Source: Microplitis mediator
Taxonomy: Eukaryota > Arthropoda > Insecta > Hymenoptera > Braconidae
Reading direction: 5' to 3'
Assembly: GCF_029852145.1 (NCBI RefSeq)
Contig: NC_079972.1
Span: 13,328,986-13,392,985 of the forward strand
DNA: 64,000 nucleotides
The position numbers were made by a program, and so were the translations under genes. Of the stretch, positions 35,246 to 46,157 are shown piece after piece. Positions within the stretch are counted from its first letter, which is position 1, and each line of letters begins with the position of its first letter. The notes under the pieces were generated by a model, which made no database searches, was not told where the DNA came from, and saw nothing but the letters and a program-made list of their open reading frames with translations.

Positions 35246-36639
35246 GTCCAGTCGAGTTAAGGATTTGTGCTGGTGATAATTCCTGGCCGACTAATTTTTT
35301 CACAGAATGATTCAGAATATGCTAAAACTACGACAACCGAAAAAATCTACAAAAAAAGTGCGTCGCAAATATGTTTTTTTATAATAAAATGGTCAAAATT
35401 CCGGTTTAACGCAAATATCTAACAAACTATAGCACATGGATAAAAAAACCCTTTATAAAACTTGAAGAAAAAAAAATAATGAATAAAATGAGCCCTCATT
35501 TACGTTCCTACGAGCTGGAATTTGTAAATTATTTAAATGTTAATTAATTTTCTCGTCAACTCGATGTTATTTTTTATCCATCAGCTGGGCCGACGCCGAA
35601 ACTTCCCGAAGTGTGACGATGTATGACGAAGCTGCTCGCGCGCTCGTTCGGGACATTTAAAATTCGAAAAATTACTTTTTATTTTCAAGCTGAAAGTCAT
35701 TAATATTTTATTTAACGAAAAAATTAAATATTAATTAAATTAAATAAATAAATTAATTAAATAAATTAATTAAATTAAATAAATATTATTATTTATTATA
35801 TTTACCATTATTATTAATACTAATATTATTATTATTTTTATCATTATAATTATTATTATCGTTATTTTGATTATTATTTTCATTCCAGTTGATGGTCAGC
35901 TATATATAAGAGCTATATATAAGAGAGTTTTGTAAAAAAATAAATAAATACTTGCAATGAAAATATATTAAAATTTTTTTATTAATAATTTTAAGAAATT
36001 TGAAAAATTAGGCAATCGATTGTAACAAAAAATAAAATAAATTACGGAAAAGAACATATTTTAAATTTTTAATATTGTTTGAAAACATTAAAGCTAAGAA
36101 TTGAACCATTTAATTATTTTTAATAGGAATAAAAATTTAATTAATATTTAATTTTTTCGTTAAATAAAATATTAATGACTTTCAGCTTGAAAATAAAAAG
36201 TAATTTTTCGAATTTTAAATGTCCCGAACGAGCGCGCGAGCAGCTTCGTCATACATCGTCACACTTCGGGAAGTTTCGGCGTCGGCCCAGCTGATGGATA
36301 AAAAATAACATCGAGTTGACGAGAAAATTAATTAACATTTAAATAATTTACAAATTCCAGCTCGTAGGAACGTAAATGAGGGCTCATTTTATTCATTATT
36401 TTTTTTTCTTCAAGTTTTATAAAGGGTTTTTTTATCCATGTGCTATAGTTTGTTAGATATTTGCGTTAAACCGGAATTTTGACCATTTTGTTATAAAAAA
36501 ACATATTTGCGACGCACTTTTTTTGTAGATTTTTTCGGTTGTCGTAGTTTTAGCATATTCTGAATCATTCTGTGGAAAAATTAGTCGGCCAGGAATTATC
36601 ACCAGCAAGAGTTACTTTTTGGACCTAACTCGACTGGAC
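35246..36639. mobile_element. 1.39-kb nonautonomous element with very long terminal inverted repeats
   Basis: It is flanked by TA (35244-35245 and 36640-36641). The ends read GTCCAGTCGAGTTA on both sides. After a divergent stretch of about 20 bp, the two arms (about 35271-35735 and 36140-36610) are nearly identical inverse copies over about 465 bp. The spacer is AT-rich with TTA tracts. No ORF. The TA duplication suggests the Tc1/mariner superfamily, but long-TIR elements occur in several. Confidence 0.88.
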
Positions 36640-36810
36640 TATAAATAAAAGTACAATGAGAGGATTATGTTTTAATATTTATTTATCTCTTTTACAGTTT
36701 TTGAAATTTGTCAAAAAATTTTTAATTATCAATTAATTAAAATGTTTGAACAGATAAATATTTAAAAATTAATTGCGTTAAAAAATAATTTAAAAAAAAA
36801 AAAATCAAAT

Positions 36811-36840
36811 TCGAGTGCGGATTTGAACACGCAACTCTGA
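36811..36840 (-). other. tRNA-like 3' fragment (possible SINE or tRNA relic)
   Basis: On the minus strand the sequence reads GTTGCGTGTTCAAATCCGCA, a good T-arm/Pol III B-box (GTTCAAATCC), and is followed by a T-rich run like a Pol III terminator. No matching D-arm or acceptor partner is visible upstream, so it is at most a relic. Confidence 0.3.
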
Positions 36841-36841
36841 G

Positions 36842-37301
36842 CGGGTACGTAATGACGCATGGTGGGAGTAACATTTCTCCTCCGCTTGTCTACAGCGCTC
36901 GGTTTCTCTCGGCTTCATTCGGTTTCCCGACACACCGATAGACAAAGTTGCGTGTGTGCACCGCACGCGAGGCGCTCTGGAAGGAGTAGAAATATCCCAC
37001 GTTCTGGCGGCACTGCTATCAGCAGGGTATCAATAACAATAAATCAATTTCCAATGATAAAATGAATAACCCCGTAACCATCGTATGATAAAATTGCAAA
37101 TGCCTTTGTCTGCATCTATAAATCGTTTGATAATGCTGCCACCCAGGTGTGTATGTACATAATGTAGGTCTTTGCACAAGCAGAATTCGCATCATGGATC
37201 ACGGTCTGTCGGTCGTGAACTTTCGGAATTATAAACCCGAGCTCTGACAGCTCGTGCGCCACATCTGCGCAACCCAGAGCTATAGTCTATAGGAGGTATT
37301 T
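36842..37301. other. GC-richer unassigned segment beside the P-like element
   Basis: Clearly richer in C, G and CpG than the surroundings (for example around 36880-37020). No open frame longer than 68 codons and no recognisable domain. It could be a promoter, a noncoding RNA or an old repeat; I cannot decide from sequence. Confidence 0.35.
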
Positions 37302-37309
37302 ACTGGTAT
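37302..37309. repeat. 8-bp target-site duplication, left (ACTGGTAT)
   Basis: Identical to 44247-44254 and immediately abutting the left terminal inverted repeat. P elements make 8-bp duplications. Confidence 0.97.
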
Positions 37310-37429
37310 CATGAAGAATAGATAACAGGAGACCGAACGGTATAGGCGATTCGTCCGTTTCTACGTCCTCAAAAAAGTGTAGAGATCATAGTTCTTATTT
37401 TCGCCACTAGCAGCAGTCCGAACTCCAAC

Positions 37430-37439
37430 GTACTGAATT
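37430..37439 (+). repeat. Subterminal inverted repeat of the P-like element, left
   Basis: GTACTGAATT, the inverse of 44137-44146. The position mirrors the internal 11-bp repeats of Drosophila P, which act as transposition enhancers there. The function here is inferred. Confidence 0.7.
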
Positions 37440-37536
37440 ATTATTATTATTTTAGATTGAAACTGATAGTTGATAATTTCTGCCATTGTTCAATTTGTGA
37501 TATAAAAATTGTTTTTTTTTATAAACAATTAAAATA

Positions 37537-40500
37537 ATGGGACGGTGTTGTGTAGTAAATGGTTGTTTAAGTGGTCGTAAAGTGCAAGAAGACAAAAATA
37601 TTTTACATTTACGAAAACATCGCTTATTCAAAGTGCCAAAGGTAAGTAACCTCAAAAAAAAATTACGCCAATTTATTTTCAATTATTTTGTTAATCATTT
37701 TTTTCTCAAAAAAAGAAGCCAGACTTACTGGAAAAATGGAGCACAGCAATTGGCCAAGAGTTGAAATCAACAAACTGTGTTTGTGAATTACATTTTAAAA
37801 AAACTGATATTATTAAGTTAGATAGCACAACGTTACCAGATGGAAATGTTTTTGTATCTGACAGGTGCAGAGCTACAATAAAACCAGGTGCAATACCTCA
37901 CTTAAATGTAAATCAATGTTATGATAGTGGCTGCGATAATGATAATTTATCAGTTATCAATTCTATGGACATTGTTGATGACGAAGTCAACGTTGATGTC
38001 CTTCAAGAAAATAATTCCTTATTAATACAGCCTGTTGTCAATAATTTAGAAAATGTAAACGCTATAAAACATGCTGATCTTTTTTGGCAAGATTATATTT
38101 TAACTACTTCTATCGTAGATGATCCTATATTATTGAATAATGTTGTTGATAATGAAAATAGGAGTAATATAAACAATAATGGCATGAGTAGTGTTCATTA
38201 CCCAAGTGATAATTCTGTATCAAACAGTGAAAGTGTTTTATTAATTTCTGGAAATTGTAATGTAGAACTTAAAAATAATAATGATCAGCAGTTATCTGTA
38301 CATGATATTTATAATGCATTAGAAGTGAAACCTTTACCAAGGAATTGGAGTTGGACGTTTGATCATAACCAAACTATAATACTATCGTATTTAGATTCAA
38401 CTTGTTTCAAACTTAAATGTCATCTAAAAATAAAAAACGATTTAACAGTTACAGTAAGTTATTTCAATTTATTATTAGAAAGTTTTAAAACAGCCGTATT
38501 ATTTTACTAACTTTTATATTTTATTTTCTAGATTGTAAATGCGTGTACAGACGTATGTATCGATTTATCTGAAGAAATTCCACAAATCGAAACTGTTTGG
38601 GAAATTTTAAATAAAGCTGAAAATTATTATTTTTGCAGTGGAACCGGATATAATGAAAACAAGTAATCTTATTTGTTGTTTAATAAATTTTTATTTAATG
38701 GATTCATTATGAAATACAGCCAAATTTTGAAGCCATTAAATAAAAAATTTTTTTAATTTTAAGAGTTTCATCTGGTTGTAAAGGTATTCTGTCATCTGAT
38801 GAATATAAGAAAAAAATGCCACTATACCGATGCATTGCTTGTCGACAAGCAAGACAAAATATACAAAACCGGAATAATAAACAAAGTAAAGATTTTAAGG
38901 GATTATATAATAGTAAAAAGATTGAATTGGTTTTAGAGAAAAAAAAAATAAGACGTCTCAGTGAAAAGGTATATCAATTGTTTGTATTTGTCTCATTAAT
39001 ATTATGTTGAAATGTTAATTTCCAAGAAATAGATGTTTTTTATCTGATAACATCTTAGAACTAAAATTTTATGACTATTGATTTCGCAGTGGTTAAATTC
39101 TTCTATTGATAATTACTGTTGGCTTAATTGTTTTTTTATAAATCATAAATAAAAACTTTAGAGTCTTAAGAAATTTGTATGAATAATTTTAAGTAATTTA
39201 ACATGTAAATCTGACATTGCTATAATATCTATATCAGGATTTAAATGCTTTGTTATCATCAAAAAATTTTAACATTAATAATTTTCCTTTTATTACAATC
39301 TTTTGTGTCTCACTCTTGCACTCTAGCAATCATATAATTCTTTAGTTGTCGTTGTCTTTAAATTGTTTTCAGGTTTTTATATACATCTATCTAATGTTTT
39401 TCTTAAACAAAGTACAAAACACTGCAACTTCATTATACATGTTATTGGTAATCATTTCGTAAAAAGTACACATTATAGAAGATTCAATATTTATCCGAAA
39501 TGTCGATTTTAAACTCAATATATTGTCGCAAACATAAATTAAGTTTAATGTTCAACGAAAAATAAGTCGCATATTTCAGCTTTTTCAGTTAATTCGATCA
39601 TGCTCGCTAATTTTTTTTATCATTGATATTTTTTAATAATATTGTTATTGATAAAAATTTGAGCATTATTCTAGTTTTATAATTCGTTAATATTTGGTTG
39701 TTAAGATACTTGACTTTCCTTAATTTAGAATGAAACTTTAAAAAGTAATCTTTTGAAAATGAAAGACGATTGTGCCGCTTTAGAAGAAACAACATTATTA
39801 AAAAAAATTTCGGATTTACCACCTCTACAGCAAGAAGCTGTGCGTACTTGTTTCAATGCGGCGAAAGCGACTAACGCTAAACAGCGCCGATATTCGACTG
39901 AGTGGGTATACGAATGTCTCTTAATGCGAATTAAAGGCAGTGCATTATATGATCAGATTCGAAAAAAAGAAATTCTTCCGCTTCCTTGTAAAGACACTTT
40001 GAATCGGTATATTCAAAAACTAGATAGCGCGTTCGGTTTCCCTAAAGCCGTCTTCGACACACTAAAACTTAAAGGTTCACGTATGGAAGAGTATCAAAAA
40101 CGGGGTATTATAGCCATCACATTACACAAAATTCATGCGGGATTGTATCTAACAAATACCTTCAGCATTTTGTTTCAAGTATTACTAATCACAGTTTGAT
40201 AATTGCTTTATAGCCATTTCATCAACAAAGTTGGAGTTTACTATTAAAAAAACAATATTTCCTGAAGTATCACACGTCTCCTTTTCTTCACTTTCCTGTG
40301 CTTTACTTAATCAATGTATACTTTCTCTTGCTGATGTTTCTTTATATAATCTGAAAATATTTTTTTATTCATACTAAAGCTTACATTAACTCATATATGA
40401 TATATATTTTGATTTAAAAGCTTGTAAACTTACACGAAATCTATATAACTTATGAGTCAGTAAACGGTAGAAACTTCTTCTCATTCGAAAATTGCTTATC

Positions 40501-43382
40501 AAAATCTGCAATAAATGGGCGCTTGGATTGCTCTAGTGTTTGGATTTGTTATGTATTAACCAAATATTTTTTTCTCAGGATCTTTGCTACTTGATGAAAT
40601 TGGTTTGAGTGAAGGGATTGCATTAAATCGCAAAACATTAAAATTAGATGGTTTTGTGAATTTAGGAGATTATACTCCAGATCATCTTAAAAGCACCCCA
40701 GCTGACCATGCACTAGTGTTTATGTTCCAACCTTTTCAAGGTCACTGGGTCCAAGTAGTCGGGCAATTTTTTAGCAAAAATGCTGTGACTGGTGATATTC
40801 TGCACAAATTGATTATTGAGTGTGTGATATTGCTCGAAAAAGCTGGTTATTATGTTGATGCGATTATTTGTGACGGAGCCCAATGGAATCGTGGTGCGTG
40901 GAAATTATTTGGAATATCTGATGGTCAATGTAGTTGTGAGCATCCTTATGATTTTGGACGCCGGCTTTGGTTTATTTCTGATTTTCCACATTTACTGAAG
41001 TGTCTTCGAAATAAAATTTTGGAAAAATTACAATTTTGGGTAGGATATCTACCCTCGCATTTTTGAATCACGGTGGAAACACGGTGGGTTTGTTCCATTT
41101 TACCACTGTGATTACGCGGTGGATACATCGTGGAACCACGGTGGTGAAATAGCAAAAAACCACCGTGGAATCACGGTGAATGCACCGCGTAATCACAGTG
41201 GGAACACCGTGTATACACAGTGGTCAACCCACCGTGGAATCACGGTGGATACACCGCGTTATCACAGTGGATACACTGTGTATACCTGGTGGTGAAATGG
41301 AACAAACCCACCGTGTAACCACGGTGGATCCACGGTGTTTACACTTCCACGGTGTTTCCACCGTGATTCAAATCTGCGAGGGTACTTATTTGACAAAAAT
41401 TATTTTACTAGAATGCTATAATTAAAAAACGTATGAATTTTGGTTGTAGACTCCAGATGGTATAGTCAAGAAATCTCATTGGATTGCATTATTAAAATAC
41501 GAAGGACATTTAAATATGAATTTGAGGATGGCTCACAATTTATCAATGCATAATGTCAATCCACAAGGCTTCGCAAAAATGAATGTACCTCTTGCTATCG
41601 AGGTAAAAATTCTTAATATTAAAATTATCTATATTATTGACGGTTACGCTCAGGTTAATTTTATTATGCTGCTAAAAGTAAAGTTTTATATTTATAAGAA
41701 TATTTTTTGGATTTAGTTATTTTCTAAAAAAGTTCGAGCAGCTATGGAAACGCTTAAAAATGAACCAAATTGCCCGGAGTTGGAAGATAGCGACGCAACT
41801 ATTGCGTTTATCACTAAAGTCGGGAATCTGATTAAAGCAATGATGTCAAGGACACCCATGGATGCTTTGAGACCTGATGATGAGAATCTGTCTAAAAAGG
41901 TATATATTTGCCCTCACCGAAATAAACAATCGCTGACTGCTAACGAAAAAATGCTGGAATAACAATTAACTAATAATTTAAACCGTGAAATTATACGTTT
42001 TTTTTTTGCTAATTTCATAATACATGAACATAATTATTGAGTAATTGATATTATTTTTTTTATTTTGTAGGCAATCGTTGAATTTATAAATTATTTACGT
42101 ACATGGCAGTCAAAAGCAACAGAAGAAAAAGAAAAACAGAAATTGAAAGTAAAAAATGAAAAAGTAAAGAAAAGAAAAAGTAAAACAACAAATGATTTCG
42201 ATGATATGAATTCCGATGATTTTTTTTTTGCAATTACCGCCAGTACTTTGTCAGGACTTTTAATCTCATTACAGTCGACTTTAGAATTATTAGATTTTCT
42301 ACATGACAAATGCGGTTACAGTTATTTAATGACAGCTCGTGTGACGCAGGATATGTTAGAGGTATATATAAAAATCATAACAAATTATAAGACTAATTTT
42401 CAATTTAAATAAACGTATGAAGTTTTTAATATTGACACTTCTTTGATAGAAGTTTTTTGGGATAATCCGTAGTGCGTGCGGTAGTAATGACCATCCAGAC
42501 CCCATTCTATTCGGACAAGTATTGCGCTTACTTTGTTCTTATTCTTTGGCAACTCCGCCTAAAGGATCTAATGTCACCGCTGGTGAACTACTTGAGTCAT
42601 TAATCCAAACAAAAGAATCTTTAGCTGCTGCTGTTGCTCCTAAAAAAGATTGGTTGCAAAAAATTGACGAAATAATTGAAAACGGTTGCTCTGACGAGAT
42701 ATGCGCTGCTGAAAATGAAACTGAAAGTTCAGGTTACGTTGATAGTGTCACTGATAATGATTGTTCTATGAATTATGACCACTTATTCATTGATGATGAC
42801 GATGATGATGATGATAATAATGATGATAATGATGATGATGATGATGAAGAAACAGAAAAAGATGCAAAAAAAAAAGAAATTGAACATGAACATTTACCAG
42901 ATCCTCGATTGCAACACGATTATGATGTAGCTTATAGCAGCGAGTATGTAATTTCTTACATTGCTGGATATATAGCTAGGAAAATGAATAGATTCTCCAA
43001 ATGTTTTGATTGTGTTCAATGTATGCAATCAAATAACCCAAGTGAGCGCGATAAATATATCAAAATTATGAGTGACGGCTACTTGATTTATCCTAGTGAA
43101 AATCTATTTGTTCTCATAGAACATTTAGAGAGAATAGTATTGACCACCGTTGGTACTAAGACCATTACTATTGATACTATGTATCAAATTGCTAATGATC
43201 TTTCTAAATCAGAAATTCCTGCTTTAGTAGGATGTGATGAACATAAAAAAAAATTAACTAGGACCATTATTAATAATTTTTTGATTATGCGTGGACACTT
43301 TTTGGCAAAATCCTATAATAACAGAAATTGTGAAAAAAAAATGAAAACCAAAAGAAATCGAAAAAATGCCAAATTACTCTAG
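37537..43382 (+). CDS. P-element transposase with THAP domain (THAP9-like)
   Basis: Ten exons, 37537-37641, 37716-38453, 38532-38662, 38764-38968, 39729-40104, 40579-41039, 41450-41602, 41717-41899, 42071-42361 and 42450-43382, join in phase to about 1191 aa with no stop or frameshift. Residues 1-90 are a C2CH THAP zinc finger (C5 and C10 of CCVVNGC, then CELH, then the KPGAIP box), the sequence-specific DNA-binding domain. A coiled-coil region follows (about 380-410). The RNase H-like core shows LLLDEIG (D524), ICDGAQWN (D617) and QDMLE (E881), matching the D-D-E triad of Drosophila P transposase (D230, D303, E531 by the published structure). The insert between D617 and E881 would be the GTP-binding domain. 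The C-terminal half has an acidic Asp tract (about 42798-42848) and YIAGYIARKM. Exon 2's acceptor is a tandem AAGAAG; either choice is in frame. Readthrough of intron 5 would end at 40199, making a catalytically dead protein of about 549 aa. Confidence 0.92.
41052..41382. mobile_element. TA-flanked palindromic MITE, copy 2, inside transposase intron 6
   Basis: 331 bp, flanked by TA (41050-41051 and 41383-41384). It has the same ends (CCCTCGCA...) and CCACCGTGG-word interior as copy 1 at 33058-33297, with extra internal units. It lies wholly between the donor at 41040 and the acceptor at 41449, so the transposase frame is spared. Confidence 0.9.
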
Positions 43383-44136
43383 CTCAATAAATTTTTACTG
43401 TTTTTATTAATTTTATTCATAATTCATAAATTTGTAATTGTTTTAAAATATTAAAATTAAAATTATGTTTTTTATATGTGACTTGACTCTGTATGAATCA
43501 TTTAAGTTTTGTTTCAAATTAAATAATACAAACAATTATGATTTTTTTATTTTTGTTACTAATTTCTTTTTAGTAAAATTTAAAACCGATGTAATTTAAA
43601 TGAACTATAAGTAATTAGTTTTGATTAATCATTATTTTTATATATATTCAGCATACTCTTATCAAATATGAGAGATTATAATTTAACTGTAATTACTAAT
43701 TTTTTACTGATACTTTAAATAACTGATTTAGTTGATCGATTATTTATTTATTACAGATAGTTTAACTTATTTATTTTGAATTTCATAAATTATAGAGTTT
43801 AGGTTTTGATGTAATACTTAGGTGGGAGCCCAATGCCATACTCTATAATCTAGCAATCTACTTTTTTATTTCTTAATAAATTTTCATTTGTTGAAGAGAA
43901 ATACTGTGCACATGCAACAAAAATAGTACTGTTCGGTATTTCAGTGCTAAAGGAAAAAGGTACAACTGCTCTGATAAATTATTATTTGTTCTTAAATTGT
44001 GTTTTATAATTATTGGAAATAATTTATAACTATTTCAATTATATAATTATATCTAAATTATCGATGACATTTTCCATTTATTGGAAATTTTATTTCTCTA
44101 GCAATTGATTCGACTGTGATCTGGCGCCAACGTTTA

Positions 44137-44146
44137 AATTCAGTAC
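44137..44146 (-). repeat. Subterminal inverted repeat of the P-like element, right
   Basis: AATTCAGTAC, the inverse of 37430-37439, about 100 bp inside the right end. Confidence 0.7.
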
Positions 44147-44246
44147 ACTGCTGATGAAAGCGCCACCTTGTGCTGAAAAATAGTTACACCAATTTATGGA
44201 CGCTCATTTAACATTACGTTCGGTCTCCTGTTATCTATTCTTCATG

Positions 44247-44254
44247 ACTGGTAT
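44247..44254. repeat. 8-bp target-site duplication, right (ACTGGTAT)
   Basis: Identical to 37302-37309. Confidence 0.97.
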
Positions 44255-45170
44255 TTTCCTCGTCAGGTCATATGGTGATTAACCAAAAAAACAATCTCTC
44301 GTCTTCCATCAGTAATTCAAAATTTTTAGTGTTTTAAACAATTGAAACTTGTGACCAATAGCTTTATAACTCTATTAATTCTTCGAACTCAACTGAACTT
44401 CAATCGCAACTGATAATCTTTGTTGATAAATAAATAATTGGTCATGATCACTACTCGCTATGTGATGTGTGTCGACCAGTTGTCAAATTTGTATTTCAAT
44501 AAATTCTACGTATTAAACGGTAATTTATACTTGCGCTTAATTTTAAATAAATTTCAGGTCAATTTAAATAATTGAATTAATTTCTTTCAGATGAATAAAA
44601 TAAAAGAGCCAAATGTGCTGAGATTTAATGGATAAAGTACTAATTGGAATAAGGCTCTATGAGCCGTCATTGTAGGACAATTAGCAATGTTCAATGTACA
44701 ACTAAGTAGCACAGAACCACATATTGCAAGTACTAAAAGTCATAATTCAAGTGCATTTTATATTCCTTTAACTTCATTTGCTGGTACGTATGTCAACGAA
44801 AATTTATTAACTGATTAATAATTGATCTGTGACCATAATTATTTTGAATAACAGTAAGAAAAAATATTTTCTCTTGCCAATATTCTTTTCGTTAATTCTA
44901 AAAGTCTTAGATTATTATTTTTTTAACTCAACGTGTTATTGTTTACGTAAAACGTCAATAAAAGTCGGTAGTTTAGATTTATTTGTAAAATAAAAACTGA
45001 CTTACCGACCGATGAGCTGCTGAAAGACAGTTGAAGCTGGATATTTTTTTTTTGAAGAATTTAAAAAATTCACGATTTCAATTTACACTCACCCACTAAC
45101 ACATATGACATTCACACAAAACTGACACTAACACAAATAACTGGAACTGATCACTACAGAAGAGAAAATA
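44255..45170. other. Intergenic, no gene recognised
   Basis: No frame with recognisable protein content. The original insertion locus of the P-like element continues from 37301 to 44255. Confidence 0.5.
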
Positions 45171-45175
45171 TTTAT

Positions 45176-45595
45176 GATATTGAAGTTAGTCGACGTTCAA
45201 TAATTTTTGGATTTTCTTAGAAATGATAAATTATAAAAAAAATATTTCAAAAAATTTTACCTCATAGCTTTTTTAAATTTTCTACATGTCTGTATTTTTA
45301 GTTATTTTTGTTTGTTTTTGATTTATGATTCTAAAGTTAGCAGACAATCAACAATTTTTTTTTTCAACAAATCAATTTGTAGAAAAACAAAACTAAAAAT
45401 ATACACAGATAGGAAATCTAAAAGACTATAGGTGCAATTTTTCCAATATTTTTTTTTTATAATTTATTGTTTTTTAAAAAATCCGAAAATGATTAAACGT
45501 CAGCTAACTTCACTATCATATCCTATTGAATTATTGAAAAGAAAAAATCCGAAAATTGCTAATTATCTTCTAACTTCAGGATCACAAAAACTTCA
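45176..45595. repeat. Two or three adjacent ACTGAAGTTAG-end MITEs
   Basis: The first runs from ATGATATTGAAGTTAGTCGAC (45176) to about 45345. The second runs from ATGATTCTAAAGTTAGCAGAC (about 45326) to CAGCTAACTTCACTATCAT (45521). A further partial end, CTAACTTCAGGATCA, is at about 45570-45588. Cores match the other copies in the window. Confidence 0.65.
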
Positions 45596-46157
45596 AAAAA
45601 TTCCCGTGTTTAATTGAAGTTCTTTTCATTACGATTATTTCCACAAGCAGTTATTATTTGAAATTAATTTTTTTTTTCTTTGAATTTAAAAAAAATTTCA
45701 AACGAAAAACCGTAGCCATTTTGATAAAATTCCCGCCAAGATATTGGAAAATAATTATTTTTTAACACTTACTCATTTAATTAAATTGATTTTTGAAAAG
45801 AATAGAAGAATTTTTAATAACATTTGTCACTTTAGTATTAACTTTACCGCAATTATTATTATTATTTTTTTTTTTATTTAAGAGCAAAATGATTTGCACT
45901 CTAAACTACGACATTTTTTTTTATTCCGGCATTAAATATTTAACTATTTAATTATTTAATTTATTCACCGACACTAATTTATTACTGCGTTACATTTCTT
46001 GGAATACTCGCGATAATTATTTTTAAACAAAAGCAAAAAATTTTTTACTCACACTTTAAATGTTAATGAACTGACGAATTTGCTAGAACTGCAAGGATTT
46101 GGCCCCAGCACAAGCACTCTTTCCTCTTACCTCTCCCCCACTAAAAATCAGTCTCTG

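Larger units (their letters stand above)
37310..44246 (+). mobile_element. Complete P-element-like transposon (6937 bp)
   Basis: The terminal inverted repeats are 30 bp and perfect by eye (37310-37339 and 44217-44246), starting CATGAAGAATAGATAACAGG. Drosophila P has 31-bp ends that also begin CATGA. The flanking 8-bp duplication ACTGGTAT is perfect. A 10-bp subterminal inverted repeat, GTACTGAATT, sits at 37430-37439 and inverted at 44137-44146, about 120 and 100 bp from the ends, where P has its 11-bp internal repeats. Inside is one plus-strand transposase gene (37537-43382) with nine introns. Intron 6 contains a TA-flanked palindromic MITE (41052-41382). Identical ends and target duplication imply a recent insertion. 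The superfamily call is firm; the subfamily needs a phylogeny. Confidence 0.96.

Noticed and set aside
34789..35303. Overlapping minus-strand frames with repeated FLFQRNTINRIFREK motifs
   Set aside because: They are translations of the 79-bp minisatellite. The frames have no start context or homology and shift among copies.
37452..37682. 76-codon minus-strand frame over the THAP exon
   Set aside because: It is antisense to the THAP zinc-finger coding exon, whose C2CH pattern is clear on the plus strand.
41180..41425. 81-codon frame with repeated HRVITVDT units
   Set aside because: It lies inside the palindromic MITE of transposase intron 6 and is repeat-derived.
44600..44810. Possible small gene just right of the P-like element
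   Set aside because: Frames are below 40 codons, without conserved motifs or convincing splice partners.
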